From: Ladona fulva
Taxonomy: Eukaryota; Arthropoda; Insecta; Odonata; Libellulidae
Assembly (NCBI GenBank): GCA_000376725.2
Contig: KZ309392.1
Coordinates: 1 to 64,000, forward strand
Reading direction: 5' to 3'
Length of the DNA: 64,000 bases
Shown here: positions 10,661 to 20,832 of the stretch, piece after piece
Layout: each line of letters starts with the position of its first letter
How positions within the stretch are numbered: position 1 is the first letter of the stretch
The notes under the pieces: generated by a model
Database searches by the model: none
Seen by the model: only the letters and a program-made list of their open reading frames with translations
Told to the model about the DNA's origin: nothing
Position numbers and translations under genes: made by a program

Positions 10661-13174
10661 TGTTCCTCAGCTTTCAAGTGTGATTTTCATCCATAGTTAT
10701 AAATCTTCCCTTTCAGTACATGTTTGAAACTTTAAAACATCCCTTGCCTGAAAAATTTTGGTCACTATCATAAGAGTATTTAAATTGCTAGCTAATCATC
10801 ATGTTTATAATTAATGCACAATACTGGTGAGACTGGTAAGATAATTCTTTTTGCGAATACATTATACTAACTATATGTTAACCTCTTGTACTTTCTTAGG
10901 ACTAGCCTAAGTCATTAATTTTTATCTGATTTAGTGAAAAGTTAGACATTCAGAGAATAAGTTTCTGAGTTGTATTCTTATTTATTTAACAGTGACACAT
11001 GCCCTTTCATTTCACAAGGGAAAAATTCTCGCCTCCGAAAATCCCATTTGAATATCTGTACCGTTTAATTCAAGGTGATAGTGTATATCTTCCTTTATCC
11101 ATGTACATTTTATTCTATACTGTCTTACTATTCGGAAGACTATCTGAGTATAAGAGCATTTTTCCTAGTACTTGGAATGTAAGCTTTTTTACCTGTCTTA
11201 CACCTTCCCATGAATAAACCCATTCTACTTCCTCATTATTTCTCTGAACGTGAAATATAGTCTTCTATACCCTTAAATTTTCCATGCTTGAGCTCTCGTG
11301 AAGTCACGTCTCCTATATATGAGCCAAATAATCTTTGACGCATCTCTGCATCGTGCTAGAGAAGAAGACCATCATTCCAAATACACCATGAAGCTTTTGC
11401 GTGGATCGTATCGGGATCCTCAGGTATTGCGATAGGAGGTGCTCTTGGAATACAAGCTTGCCAACTCATATATATTTCTTCACTCCAAATAATAAGGGAA
11501 ATACAACCTCAAATTATAATTTTTATTAGGCGCGTGCCACATCTAGCGTGTTAATATAATGATATAATCCTTTACTCTCTCTCTAAAAGAATTATTTATC
11601 AAGATACCTGAAAAATACAGCTGATATTACAAGATCTCATATGAGTATCATATAATATAATAGCTCATAAAGAGGAAATATCCCTCAAATTAACTATAAA
11701 TTACCCAAAGGTAATTGGAGTTTGATGATGGATATAATATCCATGTTTCTGGGGAAAACTTCAATTTAGTTTAACGGATTTTAAATGGGGTTAGATATAA
11801 AGTGTGCTACGAGGAAGCATTGAAGGACATTCCATGTCACTTCCGAGTCAGCCCTTTCGATTCCACGGCAACACCCCAGTGGGATCATCGAAGAAATTAG
11901 TTATGTATTTTCCACCAATTGATATAATGGGGTACAAGGAAATTATCATCATCAGAATCTATATCTCGTTCCGTTAACTCGGCCACAACTCAGTAGCTTA
12001 CCGCGCAGGTGGGCATGGTCCAACTCAAAAAATAGGGTTTACTGATAGGGAGCCATGCGCGAACATTATTCACAGGATGACGAATGGTGGACAAATACCC
12101 CTCAAATGCTCCCCTTCTCCTCCATTCATTTCTCCTCTCGCGAATTTTCATCGGCCAAGTTACCGAGTAATGATAAGGAATAATACATGTACTCAGGGAC
12201 GAATCTGTAACTCAACGCTTCTATGATACCCCTACGAATCCCCATTTACACAAAAAAGGATTTATTTGACGCTTACGTTCACGAAAGAGAATAAAAGTTC
12301 TCTGCTTGCAATTATTTCACACACATGTACATAAGATACGTTTTTCCTGTCGTCAGTTTCGATGTTGACGGAAATTAATTACTTAATTATAACATTACCA
12401 TATTTTTTAGGTATTATTTTCATTTGTGGAATTGATCCACATCGATCATGCTGAACTATTTTATTGGTTTTGACCAAGAAATGCATTTATAGATGATTAT
12501 GGAAGACAATTAAATGAGTAATAATTTTATATCAACGAAGCTATTCTAACATCGTGGCTTTTTTTAATTTAAGTTATTTTATTTGTTTTCTTTCACATTA
12601 ATCTTTCCGTTAAAAAAAAACACTTAAGCCATTTGTTGTAGGTTATCCCTAATTCTGATGCTGTTGTGATGTTTTTTATTGGTGAACATTCCAACTAATC
12701 TGTCCTGACCCATCCAATCTTTTCTTCTGTTCGTATTGGTTTTTTTGAAACCGGTCGAACCAGGCATGATAATGATTGGTAATAGAATATCTATAAGGGA
12801 TAGACCGCCGGGCTCAGGGGCCTGCCAGATACCAAAAGTCAGTCTCCAATCTTAGCAACTAAGGGAGGCAAACCAAGGCGTTGCGCGAGCAGCACATTAT
12901 TCAATTCACCCTTATAACCAACATATTTACTAAATTAATAATTGAAGAACAACTCTAAAATCGCTGGCCTGTATCGAAAAAGCAACAATTACACAGAAAA
13001 AGGAATATATATTGAGTTACAGGAAATATCTTAGCAGATTTTATTGTAAAACGAAAGCGGCGAGCACGCACGTGCTGATAGGCGCCAGTAGTTGCAAATA
13101 CTTTCCTTTTGTTATTTTTAAGATGAAATGTTTTCAGAAAATATTCTTATTTCAAAGTGTATATAGTACATAAC
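10661..13174. other. Anonymous sequence, including relic near 12747
   Basis: No gene recognised across 2.5 kb. At 12747-12757 the string GAAACCGGTCG recurs; it equals the right half of the hammerhead-type core in the foldback elements, but no arms or left half accompany it. Confidence 0.4.
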
Positions 13175-14931
13175 ATGGGACGGTCATCAAAACGTAGAAA
13201 GCGTGATCCAAAACTGTAGCAAGAAAAAAAACGGCGACAGAGATCGAATGAAGATAATAAGCTAAGGGAGCAAATTAGGAATACAAAGGGGCATCTTTAT
13301 CCCGAAGAGCAAGCATCAGATATACCAGATTTTATGGCGAGTGTATTTCGGCTTAAATTTTTGGCGCTTTTGGAGGACATAAATAAGCATGGAATTCTCG
13401 GTCACGTTTTAGCTGTTGTGTACACCATCGAGTTTCAGAAGAGAGGACTCCCACACCCGCACATATTAATCACATTGAGGGATAATGACAAGTTTTTTTT
13501 TTCAATTGAAGTTGTGGATCGGGTCATTTGTGCAGAAATCCCAGATCAAACGGGAAATGCAAGACTGTTTGAGATTGTGACCAAGGGTATGATGCATGGG
13601 GCCTGAGTAAAACTAAACCCTAAATCAATCTGCATGGAGAAAAATGTCTGCAGAAAATCGTACCCAAAAGAGTTTATTGAGAGGACGCAGCTAAATCAAA
13701 AGGGTAATCCACTATATAGGTGGAGTGCTACTGTTGAGGCAGAAATCACATTTTAGATAATAGTTGGGTCGTTCCGTACAATCCTTACCTCCTGTTGAAA
13801 TATAACGCACACATCAATGTTGAAGCCTGCACATCACTGAGGGCTGTGAAGTACATTTACAAGTCGTGCACAAGGGCCATGACTGTTTCTAATTTATTTG
13901 TTCAATCAGGAGCAAACGGAGATGAAGTCACAAAGTTTGTTAATGGTCGATATGTTAGTGCGATCGAGGCGATGTGGAGGATTTTAGAGAACCCAATGCA
14001 TGCCAAATCGCACTCAGTAATAAGACTGCCAGTCCATTTGCCAAATCAGCAGTGTGTTTCGAGGAGGGACAACCGGTTCAGGCATTTTTAGGGGCTGAAG
14101 TAAGAGGAACTAAACTATCTCAGTATTTTCAGTTGAGTGATTCCGATCCGGAGGCCCGTGAGAACACGTACATAGAGATACCATGCCACTACGTTAACAG
14201 CAATGGAAAATAGAAAATGAGAAAAAAGGAGCATAAAATATTTCTGAGGATGTATAACGTCAGCATTCAAGACAGGGGACGTTTCTATCTCCGACTTTTG
14301 TTACTTCATGAAAACGGACCAAGAAGCTTTGAAGACCTTAGGACAGTGGATTGTGTTACTCTACCTTCATTCCAGGAGGCGGCGATTGAGCTTGGACTTT
14401 TGGAAACAGACGTGGAATGGGATAGGTGTTTGGAGGAGGCGGTCATTTTTCGAATGCGAGCACAAATGAGACAGATGTTTGCTTTCATCATGCTTTACTG
14501 TGTACCACAGAATTGCAGAGCTTTGTGGGATAAGTTCAAAGATGATATGGTGATTGACTATCCGCAATATAATTCAATGGAGAGAAACTACAATTTGGCC
14601 CTTAATGACATTGATTGCTTACTAAAGGGGCATCAGAAATGTTGCTCCGATTTCGCGTTACCGATGCCTGTTGGAGTTCTTAATGATATTGAAAATGACT
14701 AAAATTATGATCTGGAACTCGAAGAGGCAGACCTCTTGGCAGAGTTGGTTATACCAACATTGAACTCAGAACAAAAATGCGGCTTCGAGCGGATCAAGAG
14801 GGCTGTGGAGATAAATGTTCATCCGGAGAAGTGCATCTTCATCGACGGACCTGGAGGATCTGGGAAGACTTTCCTGTATCGTGCTGTGATAAACTATTTC
14901 CGTGGAAAGGGAAACATCGTTTTACCATTTT
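13175..14931 (+). pseudogene. Decayed Helitron Rep-helicase
   Basis: Broken coding region of a rolling-circle Helitron. Frame 1 (13175-13606, stop at 13217) begins with a basic MGRSSKRRKRDPK and carries VVYTIEFQKRGLPHPHI, the HUH metal-binding site of the Rep nuclease. After frameshifts come NSWVVPYNPYLLLKYNAHIN (about 13755-13815), AVKYIYKS where the catalytic tyrosines of Rep would lie (degraded), and RGTKLSQYFQLSDSDPEARE. The 161-codon linker frame (14217-14702) follows, then the helicase start with TLNSEQKCGFERI and Walker A GPGGSGKTFLYRAV (about 14850). The frame ends at GNIVLPF (about 14931), directly at the 220-bp tandem array, so the remaining helicase motifs are missing. At least three frameshifts and two stops make it non-functional. 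The N-terminal Rep is also internally shortened relative to full-length elements. Confidence 0.9.
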
Positions 14932-16040
14932 CCAAATGCAGAAAATATCTAAAAAAATATGTTAATGGTATTATTGAGCAATGCATTTCCGTCAAAATGG
15001 ATATTGACGATGGTCAAACATATCTAATGTACCACGAAAGTTAAAGAATGTTATTGATACTGTCCTGAGCAATATAAAATCGCTATACCTCCACAGTCCA
15101 GTATGAATTAAACCGGATTCCCTGGCTCTTGGTCAACTGTGGATCAATACCTCAAATACATGACATATCTAAAAAATATGTCAATGATAATATTGAGCAG
15201 GGCTCCCGGATAGCCAAGTGGGCAACGCATTCGACTTCGGTGGAAGCGGTACCGGGTTCGATTCCCGGTGGGAGCCTACGTGCGAAATGACCTAAGCTGT
15301 CGAAGCACTTTTAACAATACTACTACTACTACTACTATAATATTGAGCAATACCTGTCCGTCAATATCAAAATGGACCACGGAAAACACGTATCTAATGT
15401 ACCACCAAAATTAAAAGATGTTTTTGATAACATCCTCAACAATATATAATCGCTTTACCTCTGTAGAACGGTATGAGTCGAACGGGATTCCCTGGCTATT
15501 GATCAGTTGTGGATCAATACCTCAAATGCAGAAAATACCTACACTACATGTGAATGTTATTACTGACCAATTCATTTACATCAACATAAAAAATGACGAC
15601 GAAACAAACGTTTCTAATGTACCACCAAAGTTAAAAGACATAATTAACCTCGTCCTCTACATTATAAAATCGTTTTACCTCTTCAGTCCGCTATGAGTCG
15701 GACCGGATTCCCTGGCTATTGATCAATTTTGGATCAATACCTCAAAGAGAGAAAATACCTACAATGTATATCAATGTTATTGCTGAGCAATTCATTTCCA
15801 TCAATATCGAAATTGACGACGGAAAACACTTATGTAATATACTACAAAAGTTAAAATTTATAGATACTCTCCTCAGCAATATAAAATCGTGGTACCTCTT
15901 CAGCCCGGTATGAGTAGAACCTGATTCCCTGGTTCTTGATCAACTATGGATCAATACTTAAATTGAAGAAAATACAGGAAAAATATATTAATGATATCTT
16001 TGAACAATTGAATGGCTTAGTGGAATGAGGGGATATCCCA
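14931..16040 (+). repeat. 220-bp tandem array abutting the Helitron
   Basis: About five diverged units. The landmark GGATCAATAC occurs at 15141, 15511, 15731 and 15948; spacings are 370 (220 once the 150-bp SINE insertion with its target copy is removed), 220 and 217. The first unit (from 14931) lacks the first ten bases and is fused to Helitron coding sequence. Shared segments include CAAATGCAGAAAATA, TCTAATGTACCACCAAA and GGATTCCCTGGCT. Units differ by perhaps 10-20 percent. Short frames (15418-15696, 15719-15913) run through units but the 220-bp period is not a multiple of three, so conserved coding is unlikely. Confidence 0.9.
15200..15336 (+). mobile_element. Best SINE copy, with 13-bp target duplications
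   Basis: Complete tRNA-derived SINE inserted in unit 2 of the tandem array. The target duplication ATAATATTGAGCA flanks it at 15187-15199 and 15337-15349. The head has an A-box (GGATAGCCAAGTGGGCAACG, 15208-15227) and a perfect RNA polymerase III B-box GGTTCGATTCC near 15255. The body CCTACGTGCGAAATGACC follows, then AAGCACTTTTAACAATACT and a terminal (ACT)n tail. This copy defines the family found at 5167, 34466, 53344 and 56720. Confidence 0.92.
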
Positions 16041-16259
16041 CAAAAATACGTTTTTGAGATATTAAGTATTTTATTAAATTTTCTATAGCTAAAGGGGAAA
16101 ATTATCATCCGCAAAAAAATAACGGCATTCCATTAGGAAGGTACTGAACTAACTAACTGCAAATGTACAATAAAATATATTGATTTTTTAAAAGACACTT
16201 GCATTTTATAACAAAGCAGAAATACAAAAACGTTTACTAAGAAACAACCGACTTATATT
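16041..16259. other. Spacer between tandem array and DDE-like element
   Basis: AT-rich; no feature recognised. The left boundary of the DDE-like element probably lies here. Confidence 0.4.
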
Positions 16260-16945
16260 ATGTCATGTTCATCATTTTCACATCCACCATCTGATTTCAA
16301 ATTCATGTAAAAGTTTTGGTAAACTGGTGGTACAAACTTTTACATTGAAAGTACGTCACGAAATTTAGCAGCTATAATTGGACGACCATTGGGGTAATCT
16401 AAAACTGTGCCTGCTAATTTCAATGGTTGTCCTTTACCTTTCTGAAATCATACAGTCATGTATGGAATCAACTCACTATATGTAAAGCCCACATCCTCTT
16501 TATGCCCACCTTGGAACCCCAGAGCTGATGCTTTTCTGAAGTCTACATTAGATACAGAACGGGTTTTGTTTCTTTTCGTAAGTTTAATCAACTCAAGTCA
16601 AGCTTACAAAATCATCCTTGTAATTTGTAACATAGTAAATGGATTCTTTTTTTCGCATTCTTGATTACATTTCCCCAGTCATGATGTGTATACACATATT
16701 GTGTATGTCGCTTTAACTTTTCAATTACGGCAAAATCTGCATCACAGGGTAAATAAATATAAATAAGTGTTCTACGCTTTCAAACCAACCATTTCATTCA
16801 TCTAGATCCATAATGGCATAATTGGTAAGTTTTTGTTTTGTCCCTCGCACGAATCACTGAACACGATAAGTTTTTCATATCTCCTGTAATTTTGGGGATA
16901 ACGTGAAGCAAACAATTTCCTATTTCAAACTTACTTCCATACATG

Positions 16946-16979
16946 CGAGGGTAGATCGGAAAGTAACGCACAATATTTT
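16946..16979. repeat. mariner left terminal inverted repeat
   Basis: Pairs with 18227-18259 with about one mismatch in the outer 27 bases; an A/T-rich run follows inside. Confidence 0.93.
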
Positions 16980-17044
16980 TTTTCCCAAAAAGTTTAATAT
17001 GTACCAAAACAAAAAAAAATCACAAATTAACTTACATCTTTGAC

Positions 17045-18138
17045 CTACTTTTGTACATAGTCACCAATTTTCTCAACACATTTCTCCCATCGTGGTACCA
17101 GTTTCAATATGCCCTGTTCGAAGAAGTCCGTTTGTTGGGAGTATAGCCATCTGCGGACTGCTGATCTCACTTCCCCATCAGTTGCAAAGTGTTGACCGCC
17201 CAGAAAGTTCTTCATGGGACCAAACAGATGAAAGTCAGACGGTGCCAGGTCCGGACTGTATGGTGGATGCTGGAGCATCTCCCATCCAAATTTGGCGATT
17301 TTCTCACGAACAGGAGCAGCAACATGGGGACAGGCATTGTCATGAAGATGTTTGATACCATTAATGTTGCGGCGTTTGTCACGAAGGGCACGATGCAACT
17401 TAAAGTTTTAATGTATGCTGCAGCATTCACAGTGGTTCCGTATTCAGCAAAGTCCACCAATAACACGCCAAATATGTCCCAGAATACTGTCACAGGCCCT
17501 TTCCTAGCAGATTGAGTCACTTTGAATTTTTTTTACTGGGGAACCAACATGTTTCCACTCCATAGAGGCTCGCTTGGTTTCGGGCGTGTAGTGGTACGCC
17601 CATAACTCATCACCAGTGACGATTCCTTTCAGAAAGTCATGCCCTTCTGCGGCATAACGCGTTAAGTGATCCAAGCTTGTCATCATTCGCTGGCCCTTGT
17701 GGTTGCCTGTCATCTTCTTAGGTACCCAGCGAGCACTAACTTTACGGAATTTCAACGTGTCATTAACAATGTCATACACTGCACCATAGGAAATGTTGAA
17801 CGTCTGCGATAAAGTTCGCAGGTGCACACGGTCCTTCAAGATTGCTGCCTCAATGGCGCGGACATTCTGCGGAGTTGAAACTGTTACTGGCCGCCTTGAA
17901 CGGGGCGAATCACTTTCACGCGGCCCTCTTGGAAGAATGCACACCACCTGGAGACATCGCTACGGTCCAGACAGTCGTCCCCATACACGCCACGCATGTC
18001 CCTGTGAATTTCACTCGGTGAATGCCCTTTGGCCCACAAATATCGAACTACACTTCGCTGCTCCTCACACGTGGACGACAGTGACATGCGCGCCATGTTT
18101 GCTTCATAGTCCAGGCTTCTTTCGCTAGAGCTGCACAT
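17045..18138 (-). pseudogene. mariner transposase, frameshifted
   Basis: Cut-and-paste transposase that would bind the element ends and insert at TA. It reads in four minus-strand pieces: an N-terminal helix-turn-helix part (18138-17884) with SVVRYLWAKGHSPSEIHRDM; a middle part (17947-17504) with NISYGAVYDIVNDTLKFRKV and the first catalytic aspartate in IVTGDELWAYHY; VTVFWDIFGVLLVDF (about 17490-17440); and a C-terminal part (17398-17045). The last carries the second and third aspartates in HLHDNACPHVA and HPPYSPDLAPSDFHLF, 34 residues apart, which is the DD34D signature of true mariners. The end is KCVEKIGDYVQK. All three catalytic aspartates survive, but at least three frameshifts prevent one product, suggesting a fairly recent copy that has started to decay. 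Confidence 0.93.
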
Positions 18139-18226
18139 GAAAACAAAATACCCTCCATAGCGGAAACTTTAAACTATATCGTCGTTAAGTTTCAACATTC
18201 CAGCTGCAATACCAAGGGAGAAAAAA

Positions 18227-18259
18227 AATTATTGTGCGTTACTTTCCGATCTGCCCTCG
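18227..18259. repeat. mariner right terminal inverted repeat
   Basis: Inverted partner of 16946-16979; followed by the TA target base pair at 18260-18261. Confidence 0.93.
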
Positions 18260-19235
18260 TACTTCCGCGTCCTGCAGCAGAAAAGCATCGTTTGAGTTAC
18301 AAACATGTACACCAAAGTTGTAAGTCCATAGTTGTCTTAAATAAATCACAACTTATGTTGGGATATTTGGCGATGGCAATGCCTGCTGCAAATCCATTGA
18401 TAAACGATGTATTACATGTAGGATCAAGAGCCATTTTCCTTGCATCATGAAGACTTGTATGCCAATTCCGCATTTCTTAAATGTAAGCGATGAGTTAAAG
18501 ACTGGTCTTCTAGAGAGTTATTTCCAGCTTTGTCGCTTACTTAACATGTGTCGCTTCGTGGAAGTTCAAAACCAATCTTGAAATAGTTATAAAAAGTATG
18601 CCTATGCTTATGTGGTTTTAAAGGATTAGTTTTAGCCTCATTACAGTACATAACATACAAGCGATGCATTTCCTCAACTGAGCTGACACTTTAAATATAC
18701 TGCCTGTTTCGGTTTTCTGTAAGTGAGTCATGTGAATTCTACTTCGAACAGTCTGATATGTTTCTCGGCAAGATTTACATCTTCTTCTTTGCATACATGA
18801 GGTTTGCGGTGATGTTTTCCTCGTCTGTTCATTTTTGGAGTACATAAAGATAGTATTTCATTTGAAGTACCTTGAGGGGCAACTGAAACAATATGTAACC
18901 AACATAAATACTTAAAATTTAAAGTTTAATTTCAACACTCCTAATGAATTGTTTATTACACTTCATATCGCTGGCAACTTACGTTCATTTGCGTGATTAT
19001 TCGGTCAAGCTCATTAGATATAGGATTCAACAGGATGCGGTATAGCCCCATTATTCCAATCAAATTATATAAACTACGGAAAGCATCTTTCGAATTTTAA
19101 ATTTTTTCTTTAAAATTAGGGCTATCTAGCAGCCTAATGGTGGAATAAATAAATAGTATACAGTATTAAGTTATTCATTACGTAGTTACTTCATTTCCGA
19201 CCAAAATGTGGGATACCCTCTTTTTTCATTAAGCC

Positions 19236-19330
19236 CTTCAATTCATTTACGTCAACATCGAAATTGACGACGAACCATACTTATCTCTTGTACCACCAAG
19301 TGTAAAAGATTTGATAACGTCCGTAACTTA
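19236..19330 (+). repeat. Detached partial unit of the 220-bp repeat
   Basis: CAATTCATTTACGTCAACAT, then ATTGACGACGAA and TACCACCAAG followed by AAAAGAT align with the middle of the 220-bp unit. Its place beyond the DDE-like element suggests the element landed inside a longer array and separated this unit from the rest. Confidence 0.65.
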
Positions 19331-19479
19331 CTTGCGCACAGAGATTTTATGACATCAACTGAGTAATTTCAAGAAATCCATCAGTCTTCCAATCCGTTTT
19401 CTTTTACCTCAACACTCTGAATCATCTACGTTGCTATTAACAAAAATAGGTTGATACAAACGCCTAAACAAAAAAGACA

Positions 19480-19928
19480 TTTAAAGAAGTGGTGTGGTTA
19501 GACAGAATCATCTTCATCATTGGTTTTCTACCAAATGGTAGGTCCTTGGCGTCATTGGTTTTAAAATACTTTCCTTTCAAAGGCTTTAGCTTTAACTTTT
19601 GCGTATCCTTCTCTTCCTTTTACTTCATTCAAAAGCTTTCTTCTCTTTCTTCCTCTCATCTTTCCATCCACCGCTCCTCTACTGCCATTTTGATTAGCCC
19701 TTCATGCCTTAGGAAGTGTCCAATCCAGTTTCTCTGCCGTTTCTTAATAATATCCATCAATATTCTCTCTTTTCCCACGCGCTGCAAGACCTCCTCATTT
19801 CTCACTTTATCACTCCAAATTATACCTTCCATTTATCTCCATGTCCAGATTTCAAACGCCTCTATTCTCTTCATGTCCGCTTTCCTAATCGTCCATGTTT
19901 CAGATCCATACAAAAACACATTCCAAAC
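19480..19928 (-). pseudogene. LINE C-terminal region, 3' part of a twin-primed copy
   Basis: Minus-strand remnant of the region after the reverse transcriptase of a LINE. FLYGSETWTIRKADMKRIEA begins at 19925 and is followed by FEIWTWR, MEGIIWSDKVRNEEVL, RQRNWIGHFLRHEGLIK and, in another frame, REGYAKVKAKAFERKVF. It ends with NDAKDLPFGRKPMM near 19520, the usual conserved end of this insect LINE type. Two stops and at least one frameshift inactivate it. It starts abruptly where the oppositely oriented reverse transcriptase piece begins. Confidence 0.82.
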
Positions 19929-20095
19929 ATAATGATTGCCGAGGATCCTGAGACATTGAAAAGGATAATGGACAGAATTAATGTATGGTGTGAAATATAT
20001 CGAATGAAGATAAACAAGGGAAAAACAAAGACCATGATGATAGGATGTGAAGAATGAATAGGATTGGTTTTGGACGGAGAGGACATAGATACAAC
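19929..20095 (+). pseudogene. LINE reverse transcriptase piece, inverted
   Basis: The plus strand encodes IAEDPETLKRIMDRINVW and CEIYRMKINKGKTKTMMIG, then LVLDGEDID. This is the part of a LINE reverse transcriptase just after the catalytic ADD-type motif (here AED), containing the typical GMKIN..KTK.M..G block. In an intact element it precedes the FLYGSETW segment on the same strand; here the two are head-to-head, as produced by twin priming during integration. Confidence 0.8.
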
Positions 20096-20103
20096 GATAA
20101 CTA

Positions 20104-20430
20104 CTACTCATCTATAGGGAAATCACCCCTCTTATCCATTCTTTGACTACCATATATTAAATTACTGAAAGACATTCGCTCACCAATAATGAGATGAAAG
20201 CTTGTGGCCGCTGTCGGCTTGGAACGGAGAAGAACGTTCCTTTGGGGGACAAACGTAAAAGACAAAGCTAATGTGTTGTTTTCCTTACTTTCATACCGAC
20301 ATACATTGTAACACATTGTCACCGCTAGGCACATACGGCCACCCAAGCAAATTGATGATCTCATTTTTTGAAGGTCTCTCATATGATTGTGATGGTCAGA
20401 CGTACCCTGATTCGGGATATAATAAACCAT
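20104..20430 (-). other. Unrecognised 108-codon frame
   Basis: Minus-strand frame between the LINE and the Gypsy LTR. It contains no recognised domain and has mixed composition. It may be chance. The rest of 20431-20615 shows nothing. Confidence 0.15.
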
Positions 20431-20615
20431 TTGCTGACGTTAATTTATAAAAAAACTACTCTTGAATGGGATGCAAAAAAATATCCAAGTGTTGTGTTTT
20501 GGACATGATGATCGGGATCTGATGCTTGGGCTTTCGTTATACATGGAGGTGAGTTTTCGGGTATAGCAGGTAGGATATCCTTTCTAAAATCATGAATAGT
20601 GTTGTATCCTTGCAA

Positions 20616-20819
20616 TGACAACAACAAAAATCTAACCTTGTCGATTTATTGAACTGTTTTTGTATTTGTACATTTGTAATATTAATAACTTTAAATAATC
20701 ACAGAGCTCAAAATAGCTTCATTTGAATTGGGTTTTATTTTTATCTACCAACAGAACAGAAAATAAATACAATTGAACAATGTCATCAAACAAACAAATA
20801 GTAACGTGTCTCTATAACA
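20616..20819 (-). repeat. Gypsy 3' LTR (inferred)
   Basis: Bounded on the minus strand by TGTTATAGAGACACG immediately after the polypurine tract and by ...GTTGTTGTCA at 20616, giving TG...CA ends and about 204 bp. The inner boundary is well supported by the tract; the outer one is a guess because no second LTR exists in the window for comparison. Confidence 0.55.
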
Positions 20820-20832
20820 TTCCTCCCACCTT
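20820..20832 (-). other. Polypurine tract of the Gypsy element
   Basis: AAGGTGGGAGGAA on the minus strand, directly after the integrase stop and before the TG of the LTR, where plus-strand DNA priming occurs in LTR retroelements. Confidence 0.75.

Larger units (their letters stand above)
16946..18259 (-). mobile_element. mariner (DD34D) DNA transposon
   Basis: A 1314-bp element with near-perfect inverted ends: CGAGGGTAGATCGGAAAGTA at the left end and, inverted, CGAGGGCAGATCGGAAAGTA at the right. Identity continues through the CGCACAATA that follows. Target duplication is TA on the right (18260-18261) and TG on the left (16944-16945), one base from TA. Length fits the usual 1.3 kb of mariners. 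It interrupts the DDE-like element, so it is the younger insertion. Confidence 0.95.
16260..19060 (-). pseudogene. Dead DDE-like transposase of an insect element family, split by mariner
   Basis: Pieces of one protein appear in order on the minus strand once the mariner (16946-18259) is ignored. They are: GIMGLYRILLNPISNELDRI (about 19060-18986); a possible 100-bp intron with GT (18982-18981) and AG (18884-18883); TPKMNRRGKHHRKPHVCKEE (about 18840); KPHKHRHTFYNYFKIGFELP followed by RSDTC (about 18590); HLRNAELAYKS; then FGVHVCNSNDAFLLQDAEV up to the mariner. Beyond it: EIGNCLLHVI, SDSCEGQNKN (about 16860), CDADFAVIEKLKRHTQYVYT, HHDWGNVIKNAKKNPF, VDFRKASALGFQGG and a C-terminus like FVPPVYQNFYMNL. 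This architecture (SDxCxGQN motif, DTC motif, PPxxxxFYxxL ending) is a multicopy uncharacterised protein family in insects that I take to be a transposase, though I cannot name it. It has many frameshifts and stops. Intron phase does not join cleanly. Confidence 0.62.

Noticed and set aside
12747..12757. Additional hammerhead (GAAACCGGTCG)
   Set aside because: Only the right half of the core is present; no left half, stem II or inverted arms nearby.
15418..15913. Repeat-encoded small proteins in the 220-bp array
   Set aside because: The frames do not persist between units because the period is not divisible by three, and substitutions do not favour third positions by eye.
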